A DNA stretch of 64,000 nt from DASQPR01 sp963727415. GTDB lineage: Bacteria > Actinomycetota > Actinomycetes > Mycobacteriales > Micromonosporaceae. A program made the position numbers and the translations under genes. Position 1 is the stretch's first letter; every line of letters starts with the position of its first letter. Positions 45,255-53,871 of the stretch are shown here, one piece after another. The stretch covers positions 248,001-312,000 of the forward strand of contig CAVSGF010000002.1 in assembly GCA_963727415.1 (NCBI GenBank), in the 5' to 3' direction. The notes below the pieces were generated by a model, which was given only the letters and a program-made list of their open reading frames with translations, did no database searches and had not been told where the DNA came from.

Positions 45255-46442
45255 ATGGCCTACCTCGATCACGCCGCGACCACACCGATGCTCGACGAGG
45301 CGCTGGACGTCTACGTCCGCGTCGCTCGTGACGTCGGCAATGCCTCGTCCCTGCACGCAGCCCGGCCGTGCGGCCAGGCGCCGGGTGGAGGAGGCACGCG
45401 AATCGATCGCCGCGGCGCTGGGCGCCCGGCCCTCGGAAGTGATCTTCACCGGCGGCGGCACCGAATCAGACAACCTTGCGGTCAAGGGCGTTTTCTGGGC
45501 GCGCCGCGCCGCCGACCCCCGGCGTACCCGGGTGATCAGCAGTTCGGTCGAGCACCATGCGGTGCTGGACGCCGTCGATCTGGCTGGCCGAACACGAGGG
45601 CGCGACGGTCGACCTGGCTCCCGGTGGACGCGTCCGGCCGGGTCGAGCCCGTCGGCGCTGGACGAGGCCCTGGCCACCGACGACGACGTCGCTCTGGTCA
45701 CCGCCATGTGGGCGAACAACGAGATCGGCACCGTGCAGCCGGTGGCCGAACTGGCGGCCATCGCCGTCGGCGCACGGCGATCCCGTTCCACACCGACGCT
45801 ATCCAGGCGGTCGGGCAGGTGCCGGTCGACTTCGCCGCCTCCGGTGCTTCGGCGATGACGATCACCGGACACAAGGTCGGGCGGACCGATCGGGAGTCGG
45901 GCGCGCTGGTGCTCGGCCGCGACGTCGCGTGCACGCCGTTGCTGCATGGCGGCGGCCAGGAGCGCGACGTCCGATCCGGCACCCTGGACGTCGCCGGCAT
46001 CGCCTCGTTCGCCGTCGCGATCGAGCACAGCGTGAAGTGCCAGCCGGAGCACGCCGCAGCGCTGGCGGCGCTGCGTGACCAGCTTGTCGCTCGGGTGCTC
46101 GAGGTGGTGCCGGACGCGGTCCTCAACGGGCCGCGTCCGATGGCCCGGTGCGGCGGCTGCCCGGCAACGCGCACTTCTCCTTCCCCGGCTGCGAGGGCGA
46201 CGCGCTGCTGCTGCTGCTGGATGCCGCCGGGCGTAGCGTGCTCGACCGGCTCGGCCTGCTCGGCCGGGATCGCGCAGCCGTCGCACGTTCTGGTGGCCAT
46301 GGGCGCGGACGACGCGTGCGCCAAGTCGTCGCTGCGGTTCTCGCTCGGCCATACCTCGACCGCCGCCGACATCGACGAGCTGGTGGCGGCGCTGCCGGGC
46401 GCGGTCGAGCGGGCCCGTCGCGCGTACCGTCCGAGGTCTTGA
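45255..46442 (+). CDS. Cysteine desulfurase, NifS/IscS type (multiple frameshifts)
   Basis: PLP enzyme that takes sulfur from cysteine as a persulfide; here probably the donor for MnmA encoded next. Recognisable across frames: MAYLDHAATTPMLDEALDVY, EVIFTGGGTESDNLAVKG, VSAMWANNEIGTVQPV-like VTAMWANNEIGTVQPV, the PLP-lysine region SAMTITGHKVG, and the catalytic Cys in STGSACSAGIAQPSH. About eight indels, mainly single extra bases (for example near 45362, 45587, 45628, 45660 and 46228), move the sequence between frames; the last segment ends ARRAYRPRS at 46442. With the extra bases removed it is a full-length protein of about 390 residues. The clustering suggests error rather than gene decay. 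Confidence 0.88.
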   Translation: MAYLDHAATTPMLDEALDVYVRVARDVGNASSLHAARPCGQAPGGGGTRIDRRGAGRPALGSDLHRRRHRIRQPCGQGRFLGAPRRRPPAYPGDQQFGRAPCGAGRRRSGWPNTRARRSTWLPVDASGRVEPVGAGRGPGHRRRRRSGHRHVGEQRDRHRAAGGRTGGHRRRRTAIPFHTDAIQAVGQVPVDFAASGASAMTITGHKVGRTDRESGALVLGRDVACTPLLHGGGQERDVRSGTLDVAGIASFAVAIEHSVKCQPEHAAALAALRDQLVARVLEVVPDAVLNGPRPMARCGGCPATRTSPSPAARATRCCCCWMPPGVACSTGSACSAGIAQPSHVLVAMGADDACAKSSLRFSLGHTSTAADIDELVAALPGAVERARRAYRPRS

Positions 46443-46456
46443 TCTTCAACCACGGT

Positions 46457-46462
46457 TACCCT
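46457..46462 (+). promoter_or_regulatory. -10 element of a likely leaderless promoter for mnmA
   Basis: TACCCT ends 6 nt before ATG 46469. It lies only 15 nt past the cysteine desulfurase stop, so mnmA could also be read from the upstream transcript. Confidence 0.45.
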
Positions 46463-46468
46463 GTAACG

Positions 46469-47587
46469 ATGCGTGTTCTTGCAGCCATGTCCGGCGGGGT
46501 CGACTCCGCGGTCGCCGCCGCCCGGGCGGTCGACTCGGGACACGACGTCACCGGCGTGCACCTGGCGCTGTCGCGCAATCCTCAGGCCTACCGCGCCGGG
46601 GCGCGTGGCTGCTGCACGCTGGAGGACGCCCGGGACGCACGCCGCGCCGCCGACGTGATCGGCATCCCGTTCTACGTCTGGGACATGGCCGAGCGGTTCC
46701 ACGCCGACGTGGTCGATGACTTCGTCGCCGAGTACGCCGCCGGCCGCACCCCGAACCCGTGCCTGCGCTGCAACGAGAAGATCAAGTTCGAGGCCGTGCT
46801 TGACCGCGCGATCGCCCTCGGCTTCGACGCGGTGGTCACCGGTCACCACGCGCGGCTCGGTGCCGACCGGCTCCTGCGGCGCAGCGTCGATCTGGCCAAG
46901 GATCAGTCGTACGTGCTGGCCGTGCTGCGGCGTGATCAGCTGGACCGGTCGCTGTTCCCGCTCGGCGGCTCCACCAAGGCGCAGGTTCGCGAGGAGGCGG
47001 CGGCACGCGGCCTGGCGGTGGCGGACAAGCCCGACTCGCACGACATCTGCTTCATCGCCGATGGCGACACGCAGGGCTTCCTCGACCAGCGGCTGGGATC
47101 GACCGCCGGCGACATCGTCGACGCCGCCTCCGGGACCGTGCTCGGTACCCACGACGGCGCCCATCACTACACGATCGGCCAGCGTAAGGGCCTCGGCCTG
47201 ACCGTGCCGGCGCCCGACGGGCAGCCCCGGTACGTGTTGTCGATCACCCCGGTGACCAACACGGTGATGGTCGGTCCGGCGGACGCGCTGGAAGTGTCGG
47301 TGGTGCGTGGCGATCGTCCGGTATGGACCGGCCCGGAGATGGACTTCCCGGCTCGGGTGGCGGTGCAGATGCGGGCGCACGGGCATGCCACACCGGCGAT
47401 GGTCGAGGTGAGCGACGGCGCGATGGTGGCCAGGCTCGACACCCCGGTGCGAGGTATCGCGGCTGGTCAGGCCGTGGTGGCCTACCAGCCCGACCCGGGC
47501 GGTGACATCGTGCTCGGCTCGGCCACCATCTCCGAGGCGACCTCGGCGTCGGTGGCCGGGGCACCAGCGGTTCCGGTCGCGCGGTGA
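46469..47587 (+). CDS. mnmA: tRNA 2-thiouridylase MnmA
   Basis: A 372-residue enzyme that places sulfur on U34 of tRNA for Lys, Glu and Gln using ATP and persulfide sulfur from a cysteine desulfurase. The PP-loop is AAMSGGVDSAVAAA at residue 5; the two catalytic Cys are in TPNPCLRCNEKIKF and SHDICFIADGD; HHYTIGQRKGLGL marks the central domain. Directly after the cysteine desulfurase gene, its functional partner. Its stop overlaps the next gene by GTGA. Confidence 0.95.
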   Translation: MRVLAAMSGGVDSAVAAARAVDSGHDVTGVHLALSRNPQAYRAGARGCCTLEDARDARRAADVIGIPFYVWDMAERFHADVVDDFVAEYAAGRTPNPCLRCNEKIKFEAVLDRAIALGFDAVVTGHHARLGADRLLRRSVDLAKDQSYVLAVLRRDQLDRSLFPLGGSTKAQVREEAAARGLAVADKPDSHDICFIADGDTQGFLDQRLGSTAGDIVDAASGTVLGTHDGAHHYTIGQRKGLGLTVPAPDGQPRYVLSITPVTNTVMVGPADALEVSVVRGDRPVWTGPEMDFPARVAVQMRAHGHATPAMVEVSDGAMVARLDTPVRGIAAGQAVVAYQPDPGGDIVLGSATISEATSASVAGAPAVPVAR

Positions 47588-48594
47588 CCGAATTTGGCTG
47601 GCCGCCGGGCAGCGCCACCGGGATCGGATCGCTGCCCGGCACCGACATCGTCGAGGCCGTCAAGACCGTCTTCGGTGAGTTGCCACTGCCGCACCTGCCG
47701 GAACTTCCGGCACGTGGCCCGGGCGCCGACATGATCGGCCGGGCGGCCGGCCTGCTCATCGACATCCCCGTCGAGCTCTACGCGGCACGGTGGCAGGTGG
47801 CCGCCCGCCCGGGGCGCGACCTACGGCGCACCCACGATCTCTGGGAACGCGACCTGGACGCGCTCGCCGACGCCGCCGCCGACCATGACGGCCCGGTGAA
47901 GGTCCAGCTGGCTGGCCCGTGGACGCTGGCGGCATCGATCGACCTGCCGATCGGTGGGCGGATGCTGCGAGACCCGGGCGCCGCCCGGGACCTGGCCGCG
48001 TCGCTCGCCGAGGGGGTTGCCGGGCATGTCGCCGACCTCACCCGCCGGCTGCCGCATGCCCGGCTCCTGCTACAGCTGGACGAGCCATCGCTGCCGGCCG
48101 TCCTGGCCGGCCGGGTCCCGACGGAGAGCGGCTACGGAACGCTGCGCGCGGTCGACGCCGCGGTGGTGGCGTCGGCGCTTCGCGGCGTCGTCTCCGCCGC
48201 CACCGGCACCGCGGGTGTCGTGATCCACTGCTGTGCGCCTGACGCGCCGTTGCGAGTGATCCGCGAATCCGGCGCGGTCGCGGCCGCTATCGATCTCGAC
48301 CTGGTAACCGATCTAGATCAACTCGGCGAGGTGCTCGATGGGGGGCTCGGGCTGCTCGCCGGGGCAGTGCCGGTGGCCGCTCCTGCCGCCGCGTCGGGCG
48401 ATTCGGTCGCGTCCGGGCCGGCCGCCGCGACCCGGATAAAGCGACTCTGGCACGAGATCGGGCTTTCCCCGAATCACCTCGCCGAGCAGGTGGTCGTGAC
48501 ACCGGCGTGCGGGCTTGCCGGTGCCGGCGACCGGTACGCCCGCAGCGCCATGACCGCCTGCCGGGAAGCCGCTCAGCGGCTGGCCGATGCCTGA
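47584..48594 (+). CDS. MetE-like cobalamin-independent methionine synthase-related protein
   Basis: A 336-residue single-barrel protein resembling the C-terminal half of MetE. The zinc-type ligands are visible in VVIHCCAPDAP and VVTPACGLAGAG; GSLPGTD and VKVQLAGPWTLAAS are typical for the family. It is too short for a full MetE and may use a different methyl donor. Members lie between mnmA and ligA in other actinobacteria, as I recall for the Rv3015c region. GTG 47584 overlaps the mnmA stop, so it belongs to the same operon. Confidence 0.82.
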   Translation: MTEFGWPPGSATGIGSLPGTDIVEAVKTVFGELPLPHLPELPARGPGADMIGRAAGLLIDIPVELYAARWQVAARPGRDLRRTHDLWERDLDALADAAADHDGPVKVQLAGPWTLAASIDLPIGGRMLRDPGAARDLAASLAEGVAGHVADLTRRLPHARLLLQLDEPSLPAVLAGRVPTESGYGTLRAVDAAVVASALRGVVSAATGTAGVVIHCCAPDAPLRVIRESGAVAAAIDLDLVTDLDQLGEVLDGGLGLLAGAVPVAAPAAASGDSVASGPAAATRIKRLWHEIGLSPNHLAEQVVVTPACGLAGAGDRYARSAMTACREAAQRLADA

Positions 48595-48627
48595 CCGCGT
48601 GCCCGGTCTCGCGGGCTGACCACGCCA

Positions 48628-48770
48628 GCGTCATGGTGGCGGCCCGATCGCCACGCCAGCGTCATGGTGGCGGCCCGATCGCCACGTCAGCGTCATGGTG
48701 GCGGCCCGATCGCCACGTCAGCGTCATGGTGGCGGCCCGATCGCCACGTCAGCGTCATGGTGGCGGCCCA
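48628..48770 (+). repeat. 31-bp tandem repeat, 4.6 copies, upstream of ligA
   Basis: Copies at 48628-48658, 48659-48689, 48690-48720 and 48721-48751, plus 19 bases of a fifth; copies 1 and 2 differ at one base (CCACGCCA versus CCACGTCA). Each unit contains GTGGCG-N7-CGCCAC, able to form a 6-bp hairpin, and the next unit's GTGGC can pair with GCCAC in the alternative way. There are no unique spacers, so this is a minisatellite, not CRISPR. Confidence 0.95.
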
Positions 48771-48829
48771 CCGATCGCGGCGCGGCGGGCCGGGAGCGGC
48801 CGGTGAGATCAATTGTCGGCCGGTCGCGC

Positions 48830-48835
48830 TAACCT
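48830..48835 (+). promoter_or_regulatory. -10 element of a likely leaderless promoter for ligA
   Basis: TAACCT ends 6 nt before ATG 48842. This supports the upstream ATG as the true start of ligA, including its repetitive N-terminal extension. Confidence 0.5.
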
Positions 48836-48841
48836 GCGGTC

Positions 48842-51156
48842 ATGGCGGAACGAGGGGACTCCAAACGGGCAGACGCGGTCCGGGCAGAGGCGGTCCGGGC
48901 AGACGCGGTCCGGGCTGAGGCGGTGCGAGCAGACGCGGTGCGAGCCGACGCGGTGCGTGCGGAAGCGGAATCGGCGGATCTCCGCCCGGATCCGGCACCC
49001 GACCTGGATGAGCCGGCCGTGCCGGTGCCCGGCGCGATGCCGTCGGCTGCCTTGACGGAGGCTCAGCGTCAGCGCGCCGGGACCGATCCGACTCCGGAGG
49101 CGCGGGCCCGGCACGCGGCGTTGGCCGCCGAGGCCGACGAACATCAGTACCGGTACTACGTACTCGAACAGCCGACCGCTTCGGATCAGGAGTACGACGC
49201 CCTGATGCGGGAACTGGCCCGGCTCGAAACCGAGTTCCCGGCGCTGCGCACGCCGGATTCGCCGACGCAGCGGGTCGGCGGCGTGAAGTCCACCATGTTC
49301 GCTCCCGTCACCCACGCCGAGCCGATGCTGAGCCTGAGCAACGTCTTCACCGAGGAGCAGGTGACCGCCTGGGTCGCCCGGATCGAGCGGGAGGCCGGAG
49401 GCCCGGTCAACTTCCTGTGCGAGCTGAAGATCGATGGCCTCGCGGTCAACCTGACCTACGAGTCCGGGCGGCTGGTCTCCGCGGCCACCCGGGGCGACGG
49501 GCGTACCGGCGAGGACGTGACCGCCAATGTGCGAACGATGCGCGACGTCCCGGCACACGCTGCACGGCGACGATCTGCCGGAATTCGTGGAGATCCGCGG
49601 TGAGGTCTACTTCCCGCTCGCCGCCTTCGCGGACCTGAACGCGGCCCTGGTGGAGCGTGGTGAGAAGCCGTATGTCAATCCGCGCAACTCCGCGTCCGGA
49701 AGTCTGCGCAACAAGGACCCGCGGGAGACCGCGACCCGGCCGCTTCACCTGATCGTTCACGGGATCGGCGGGCGCCGGGGCTTCGACGTTCCGACGCAGT
49801 CGGCGGCGTACGAGGCGATCAAGCGATGGGGCCTGCCGACCACCGACCGATGGCGCGTGGTGCCGGATGCGCAGGGCATCCTGGAATACATCACCGAGTA
49901 CGCCGCCAAGCGCCACAAGCTGGAGCACGACATCGACGGCGTGGTCATGAAGGTGGACGAGATCGCGATCCAGCGGCGCCTCGGCTCGACGAGTTCGGCG
50001 CCTCGCTGGGCGACCGCCTTCAAGTACCCGCCGGAGGAGGTCAACACCAAGCTCATCGCGATCCGGCTGGGGGTCGGCCGGACCGGCCGGGTGACGCCGT
50101 TCGCCGAACTGGAGCCGGTGCATGTAGCCGGGTCGACGGTCGCCTTCGCCACGCTGCACAACGCCAATGAGGTCAAGCGAAAGGGCGTGCTGATCGGCGA
50201 CGTCGTGGTGATCCGCAAAGCCGGTGACGTGATCCCGGAGATCCTCGGCCCGGTAGCGGATCGGCGCGACGGGACCGAGACCGAATTCGAGATGCCCACC
50301 AAGTGCCCGTCCTGCGATACCGCGCTGGCGCCGGCCAAGGAGGGTGACGTCGACATCCGCTGCCCCAACTCGCAGTTCTGCCCGGCCCAGATCCGCGAGC
50401 GGATCTTCTACCTCGGCGGCCGCAACGTCTTTGATATCGAGGCGCTCGGCTACAAGGCCGCTGCCGCCCTGGTGGATGAGGGCATCGTCGCCGACGAGGG
50501 CGATCTGTTCGCGCTGGACGCCGCCAAGCTGAGTTCGACCTCGTTCTTCAGCAACCAGGATGGTTCGCTCAGCGCGGGCGCCACGACGCTGCTGGCCAAC
50601 CTGGAGGAGGCGAAGAAGGCACCGCTGCCCCGGGTGATCACCGGCCTGTCGATCCGGCATGTCGGACCGACCGCCGCGGTCGCGCTGGCCCGCGAGTTCG
50701 GTTCGGTCGAAGCGATCGCCTCCGCGACCGAGGAGCAGTTGATCGCCGCGGAGGGTGTCGGTCCGACGATCGCCGCGTCGGTCATCGACTGGTTCTCCGT
50801 TGGCTGGCATCGCGACATCGTCACCAAATGGCGCCGAGGCCGGCGTGGTGCTTGCCGAGGAGCGGGTGGACACCGGGCCGAGGCCGCTGGACGGTCTCAC
50901 CATCGTGGTGACCGGATCGCTGGAGGACTTCTCGCGGGACCAGGCGGCGGAGGCGATCACCTCCCGGGGCGGCAAGGTCACCGGTAGTGTTTCCAAGAAA
51001 ACCAGTTTCGTTGTAGTCGGGACCTCACCCGGGTCGAAATATGACAAGGCAGTGTCGCTGAAGGTGCCGATTCTCGATGAGGCGGGCTTTCATGTCCTTC
51101 TTGAGGATGGTCCGGACGCGGCGACCGAATCTGCCCGCGCAGACGTGGAAAGCTGA
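48842..51156 (+). CDS. ligA: NAD-dependent DNA ligase LigA (two frameshifts)
   Basis: Joins nicks in DNA using NAD; essential in bacteria. Domains in order: an unusual N-terminal extension of about 70 residues, the NAD-binding Ia domain (HQYRYYVLEQPTASDQEYD), adenylation domain with the catalytic Lys in CELKIDGLAVN, OB fold (ATAFKYPPEEVNTKL), Cys4 zinc finger (CPSCDTAL and CPNSQFCPAQ), helix-hairpin-helix region and C-terminal BRCT (LDGLTIVVTGSLEDFSRD). One extra G near 49552 and one extra C near 50832 interrupt the frame; the corrected protein is about 770 residues, against about 690 for relatives. ATG 48842 is supported by a leaderless promoter; ATG 49039 is an alternative that would omit most of the extension. 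Confidence 0.95.
48866..48970 (+). repeat. 15-bp in-frame repeat coding for RA(D/E)AV units in LigA
   Basis: Seven consecutive pentapeptide units of the form RADAV or RAEAV (last one RAEAE) within the LigA N-terminal extension. The DNA units are 15 bp and nearly identical, so they probably arose by slippage. The peptide should form a charged alpha helix. Confidence 0.9.
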
Positions 51157-51366
51157 GTGAGATCGGCTGATAAACGCACTGTTACGTCCGGGTTGTGCCC
51201 CGATACACGATTGGTCTCGAGTTCGTCACGGCAAATGTTGATTTACGCAAATCCGGTCGGTTCGGCCTATCGTGGTTTTCCGGGTCCCGCTCAGCGAGCC
51301 CGCAGCTAAACATCAGCGTCGGAAAGTTGCCGGGCGTCTTCAACTGTGAGCGAGCGGGAGGTGTCG
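51157..51366 (+). other. Intergenic region upstream of the GGDEF/EAL gene
   Basis: 210 bp, unusually AT-rich for this window between about 51170 and 51260. It contains GATTT-ACGC-AAATC (about 51240-51253), a small palindrome with TTACGCA resembling one half of the Streptomyces BldD box. No -10/-35 pair is convincing. No gene is seen. Confidence 0.35.
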
Positions 51367-53448
51367 ATGTATCCGACCTATCCCGCGAGCCTGCGCAATA
51401 CGGCGCCGCCAGAGCATGAGCGCCGATTCTTCGGTTTCGTCGGCGCGGTATGCGTAGTTGCGCTGTGCTTGTTCGCTCCCCAGATCCCGGGGCTCGGTGA
51501 CTTTCTTCAGCACGCCCCTTCGACGTACTGGGTCCTGGCCGTGCTGGGCATCCTGGCCGATTCCCGCCCGTTCACGCCACCCGGCTTGCGGCCGACGGCG
51601 GCGGTCTTCCCGTCGATCTGCTTCACCTTCGCGATCCTGCTCATGTGGGGCTTTGCCGAGGCGGTCCTGGTACAGGTGGCGGCGGTCATCGTTGCCTCGA
51701 TCCGGTTGAAGCACGCGCCGTGGCGGGCGGCGTTCAACGCCGGCCAGTACACGCTGAGCTTCGCCGCCGCGGCGGCGGTACAGAGCGTGGCGGCCGGGCG
51801 CCCGTTCGCCCCCGGCGGCGAGCCGGACTGGGCTGACGTGCTGAACGCGCTGCTGGCCGCCGCGGCCTGGTTCGCGGTCAACTACAGCTTGGTGACGACC
51901 GCGGTCTACCTCCGGTTCGGCGGATCATGGTGGACCACCTTCTACCGAAGGGTCGCCTATGATGTCCTGACCACCGGCTCGCTGCTGATGCTCGCCCCCG
52001 TTCTGGTCGGCGCCGTCCGGGCCAGCCCCTGGCTGGTGCCGCTGGTGATCGTGCCGCTGCTGGCGGTGAACCGGATGGCCCGGCTCTCCGGCGATCGGGA
52101 TCGAGCGGCGGCGACCGACCCGCTCACCAACCTGGCCAACCGAAAGACACTTATGCGCGAAGTGTCCGACCAGGTGGTGGCGTGCTCCACCTCGCGGCAC
52201 CGGGTGGACGGCGGGTCCCGGCACTTCGCCCTGCTGGTCCTCGACATCGACCGGTTCAAGTATGTCAATGACGCGCTTGGCCACGCCGTGGGGGACCGGC
52301 TGCTGATCGAGATCGGCCATCGTCTGGGCGATGCCGTGCGCGGCATCGATCTGGTCGCCCGGCTGGGCGGTGACGAGTTCGCCATCGTGGCGCCGGAGAT
52401 CGAGAGCGTCGACGAGGCGAGGGCGCTGGCCGCCAAGATCGGCTCGATCCTGTCGGTGCCGGTGGTGCTGGATGGTCTGTCATTGGATGTCGGCGGCTCC
52501 ATCGGCATCGCCATGTACCCGCAGCACGGAGAGGACTTCGTCACCCTGATGCGGCACGCCGATGTGGCCATGTACGACGCGAAGAACCGGGGCGACGCGA
52601 TCGCGGTGTACGCGCCCGAAGCCGACAACAACTCGCCGGCCCGGCTGGGCCTGCTGGCCGACCTGCGGCGGGCGCTGGAGAATCCGGATTCGGATGAGGT
52701 CGCGTTCTACTACCAGCCGCAGATCGAGATGGCTTCCGGGAAGGTCGTCGGGGTGGAGGCGCTGCTGCGCTGGCACCATCCGGGCCGGGGGTTGATCGAT
52801 CCGGAAGAGCTGATCCGGGTCGCCGAACACAGCGGCGTCATGCGGCTGCTGACCCTCCGGGTCGTCGACGATGTGATCGCCCAGCTGGCCAAGTGGCGGG
52901 TCAACGGGATCACGCTGCGAGCCGCGGTCAACGTCAGCGTCCGGGACCTGTCCACCGGCGAGATCGTCGATCGGCTCGCCGACCGGCTCGCCGAATACGA
53001 CATCCCGCCCGACCAGGTTCAGTTGGAGATCACCGAGGGCGCGCTGATGGCCGACCCGCGCCGGGTGCTGGTGACGCTGCAGCGGCTGGCGCTGATCGGG
53101 GTGGCGCTGTCACTCGACGATTTCGGTACCGGATACTCGTCCATGCAACATCTCCGGCGACTGCCACTTGCCGAAGTCAAGATCGATCGATCGTTCGTCC
53201 TGGGCATGGCCAGCGATCCCGATGATGAGGCGATCGTCCGTTCGATCATCGATCTGGCCAGCTCGCTGGGTCTGCGAGTAGTCGCCGAAGGGGTGGAAGA
53301 CGACCGGACCCGGCGGCTGCTGATGGCGGGCGGCTGCGATGTCGCCCAAGGCTGGTTCTATGCCCGGCCGATGCCGGCTGACGACCTGGCGTCCTGGTTG
53401 ACAAGATATCGGCCGCCGCAACAGCAGCTGTCCTGGCCGCCCAAGTAG
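51367..53448 (+). CDS. Membrane-bound GGDEF-EAL cyclic di-GMP enzyme (RmdB-like)
   Basis: 693 residues. About 230 N-terminal residues form six to eight membrane segments. The GGDEF domain follows with RLGGDEFAIV near residue 335; RGID five residues before it is an RxxD inhibitory site. The EAL domain has GVEALLRWHHP, NVSVRDLS, DDFGTGYSS and EGVED, so the phosphodiesterase site looks intact. It would make and/or break c-di-GMP at the membrane, controlling development or surface growth. Its place between ligA and gatC matches, as I recall, RmdB of Streptomyces coelicolor (SCO5495), mainly a phosphodiesterase. ATG 51367 follows GGGAGG. Confidence 0.9.
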   Translation: MYPTYPASLRNTAPPEHERRFFGFVGAVCVVALCLFAPQIPGLGDFLQHAPSTYWVLAVLGILADSRPFTPPGLRPTAAVFPSICFTFAILLMWGFAEAVLVQVAAVIVASIRLKHAPWRAAFNAGQYTLSFAAAAAVQSVAAGRPFAPGGEPDWADVLNALLAAAAWFAVNYSLVTTAVYLRFGGSWWTTFYRRVAYDVLTTGSLLMLAPVLVGAVRASPWLVPLVIVPLLAVNRMARLSGDRDRAAATDPLTNLANRKTLMREVSDQVVACSTSRHRVDGGSRHFALLVLDIDRFKYVNDALGHAVGDRLLIEIGHRLGDAVRGIDLVARLGGDEFAIVAPEIESVDEARALAAKIGSILSVPVVLDGLSLDVGGSIGIAMYPQHGEDFVTLMRHADVAMYDAKNRGDAIAVYAPEADNNSPARLGLLADLRRALENPDSDEVAFYYQPQIEMASGKVVGVEALLRWHHPGRGLIDPEELIRVAEHSGVMRLLTLRVVDDVIAQLAKWRVNGITLRAAVNVSVRDLSTGEIVDRLADRLAEYDIPPDQVQLEITEGALMADPRRVLVTLQRLALIGVALSLDDFGTGYSSMQHLRRLPLAEVKIDRSFVLGMASDPDDEAIVRSIIDLASSLGLRVVAEGVEDDRTRRLLMAGGCDVAQGWFYARPMPADDLASWLTRYRPPQQQLSWPPK

Positions 53449-53571
53449 GCTGTGACCGGTCCGGTACGCGCCGACGGCACGGGCCGGCCCCGGCCGGTGC
53501 GACCCGGCCGGCGAGGATTTCAGCTACCCGCGGGCCATCCGCCCGGCCGGGATCGACGAAGAGGGGATCGG

Positions 53572-53871
53572 ATGTCTGCCATTTCCCGTGCCGAGGTCGC
53601 CCACCTCGCGCGGCTGTCCCGGCTCGCGGTGACCGACGAGGAACTCGACATGTTCTCGGGGCAACTCGACGTGATCCTGCAGTCGATCGCCCGGATCAGC
53701 GAGGTCGCGGCCGCCGACATCCCGCCAACGTCGCACTCGGTGCCGCTGACCAATGTCCTGCGTGAGGATGTGGTGGTGCCGTGCCTGCCACGTGAGGAGG
53801 CACTTGCCGGTGCCCCGGATGTCGCCGAGGATCGGTTCCGGGTCCCGCGCATCTTGGATGAGGAGCTGTGA
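53572..53871 (+). CDS. gatC: Asp/Glu-tRNA amidotransferase subunit C
   Basis: A 99-residue scaffold subunit of the GatCAB complex that converts Glu-tRNA(Gln) and Asp-tRNA(Asn) to the amides. The family signature ISRAEVAHLARLSRLAVTDEEL at the start and LREDVV in the middle are clear. ATG 53572 follows GAGGGG. It overlaps gatA by GTGA. Confidence 0.95.
   Translation: MSAISRAEVAHLARLSRLAVTDEELDMFSGQLDVILQSIARISEVAAADIPPTSHSVPLTNVLREDVVVPCLPREEALAGAPDVAEDRFRVPRILDEEL

Noticed and set aside
48628..48770. CRISPR array
   Set aside because: The 31-bp units are directly adjacent with no spacers, and no cas genes are nearby.
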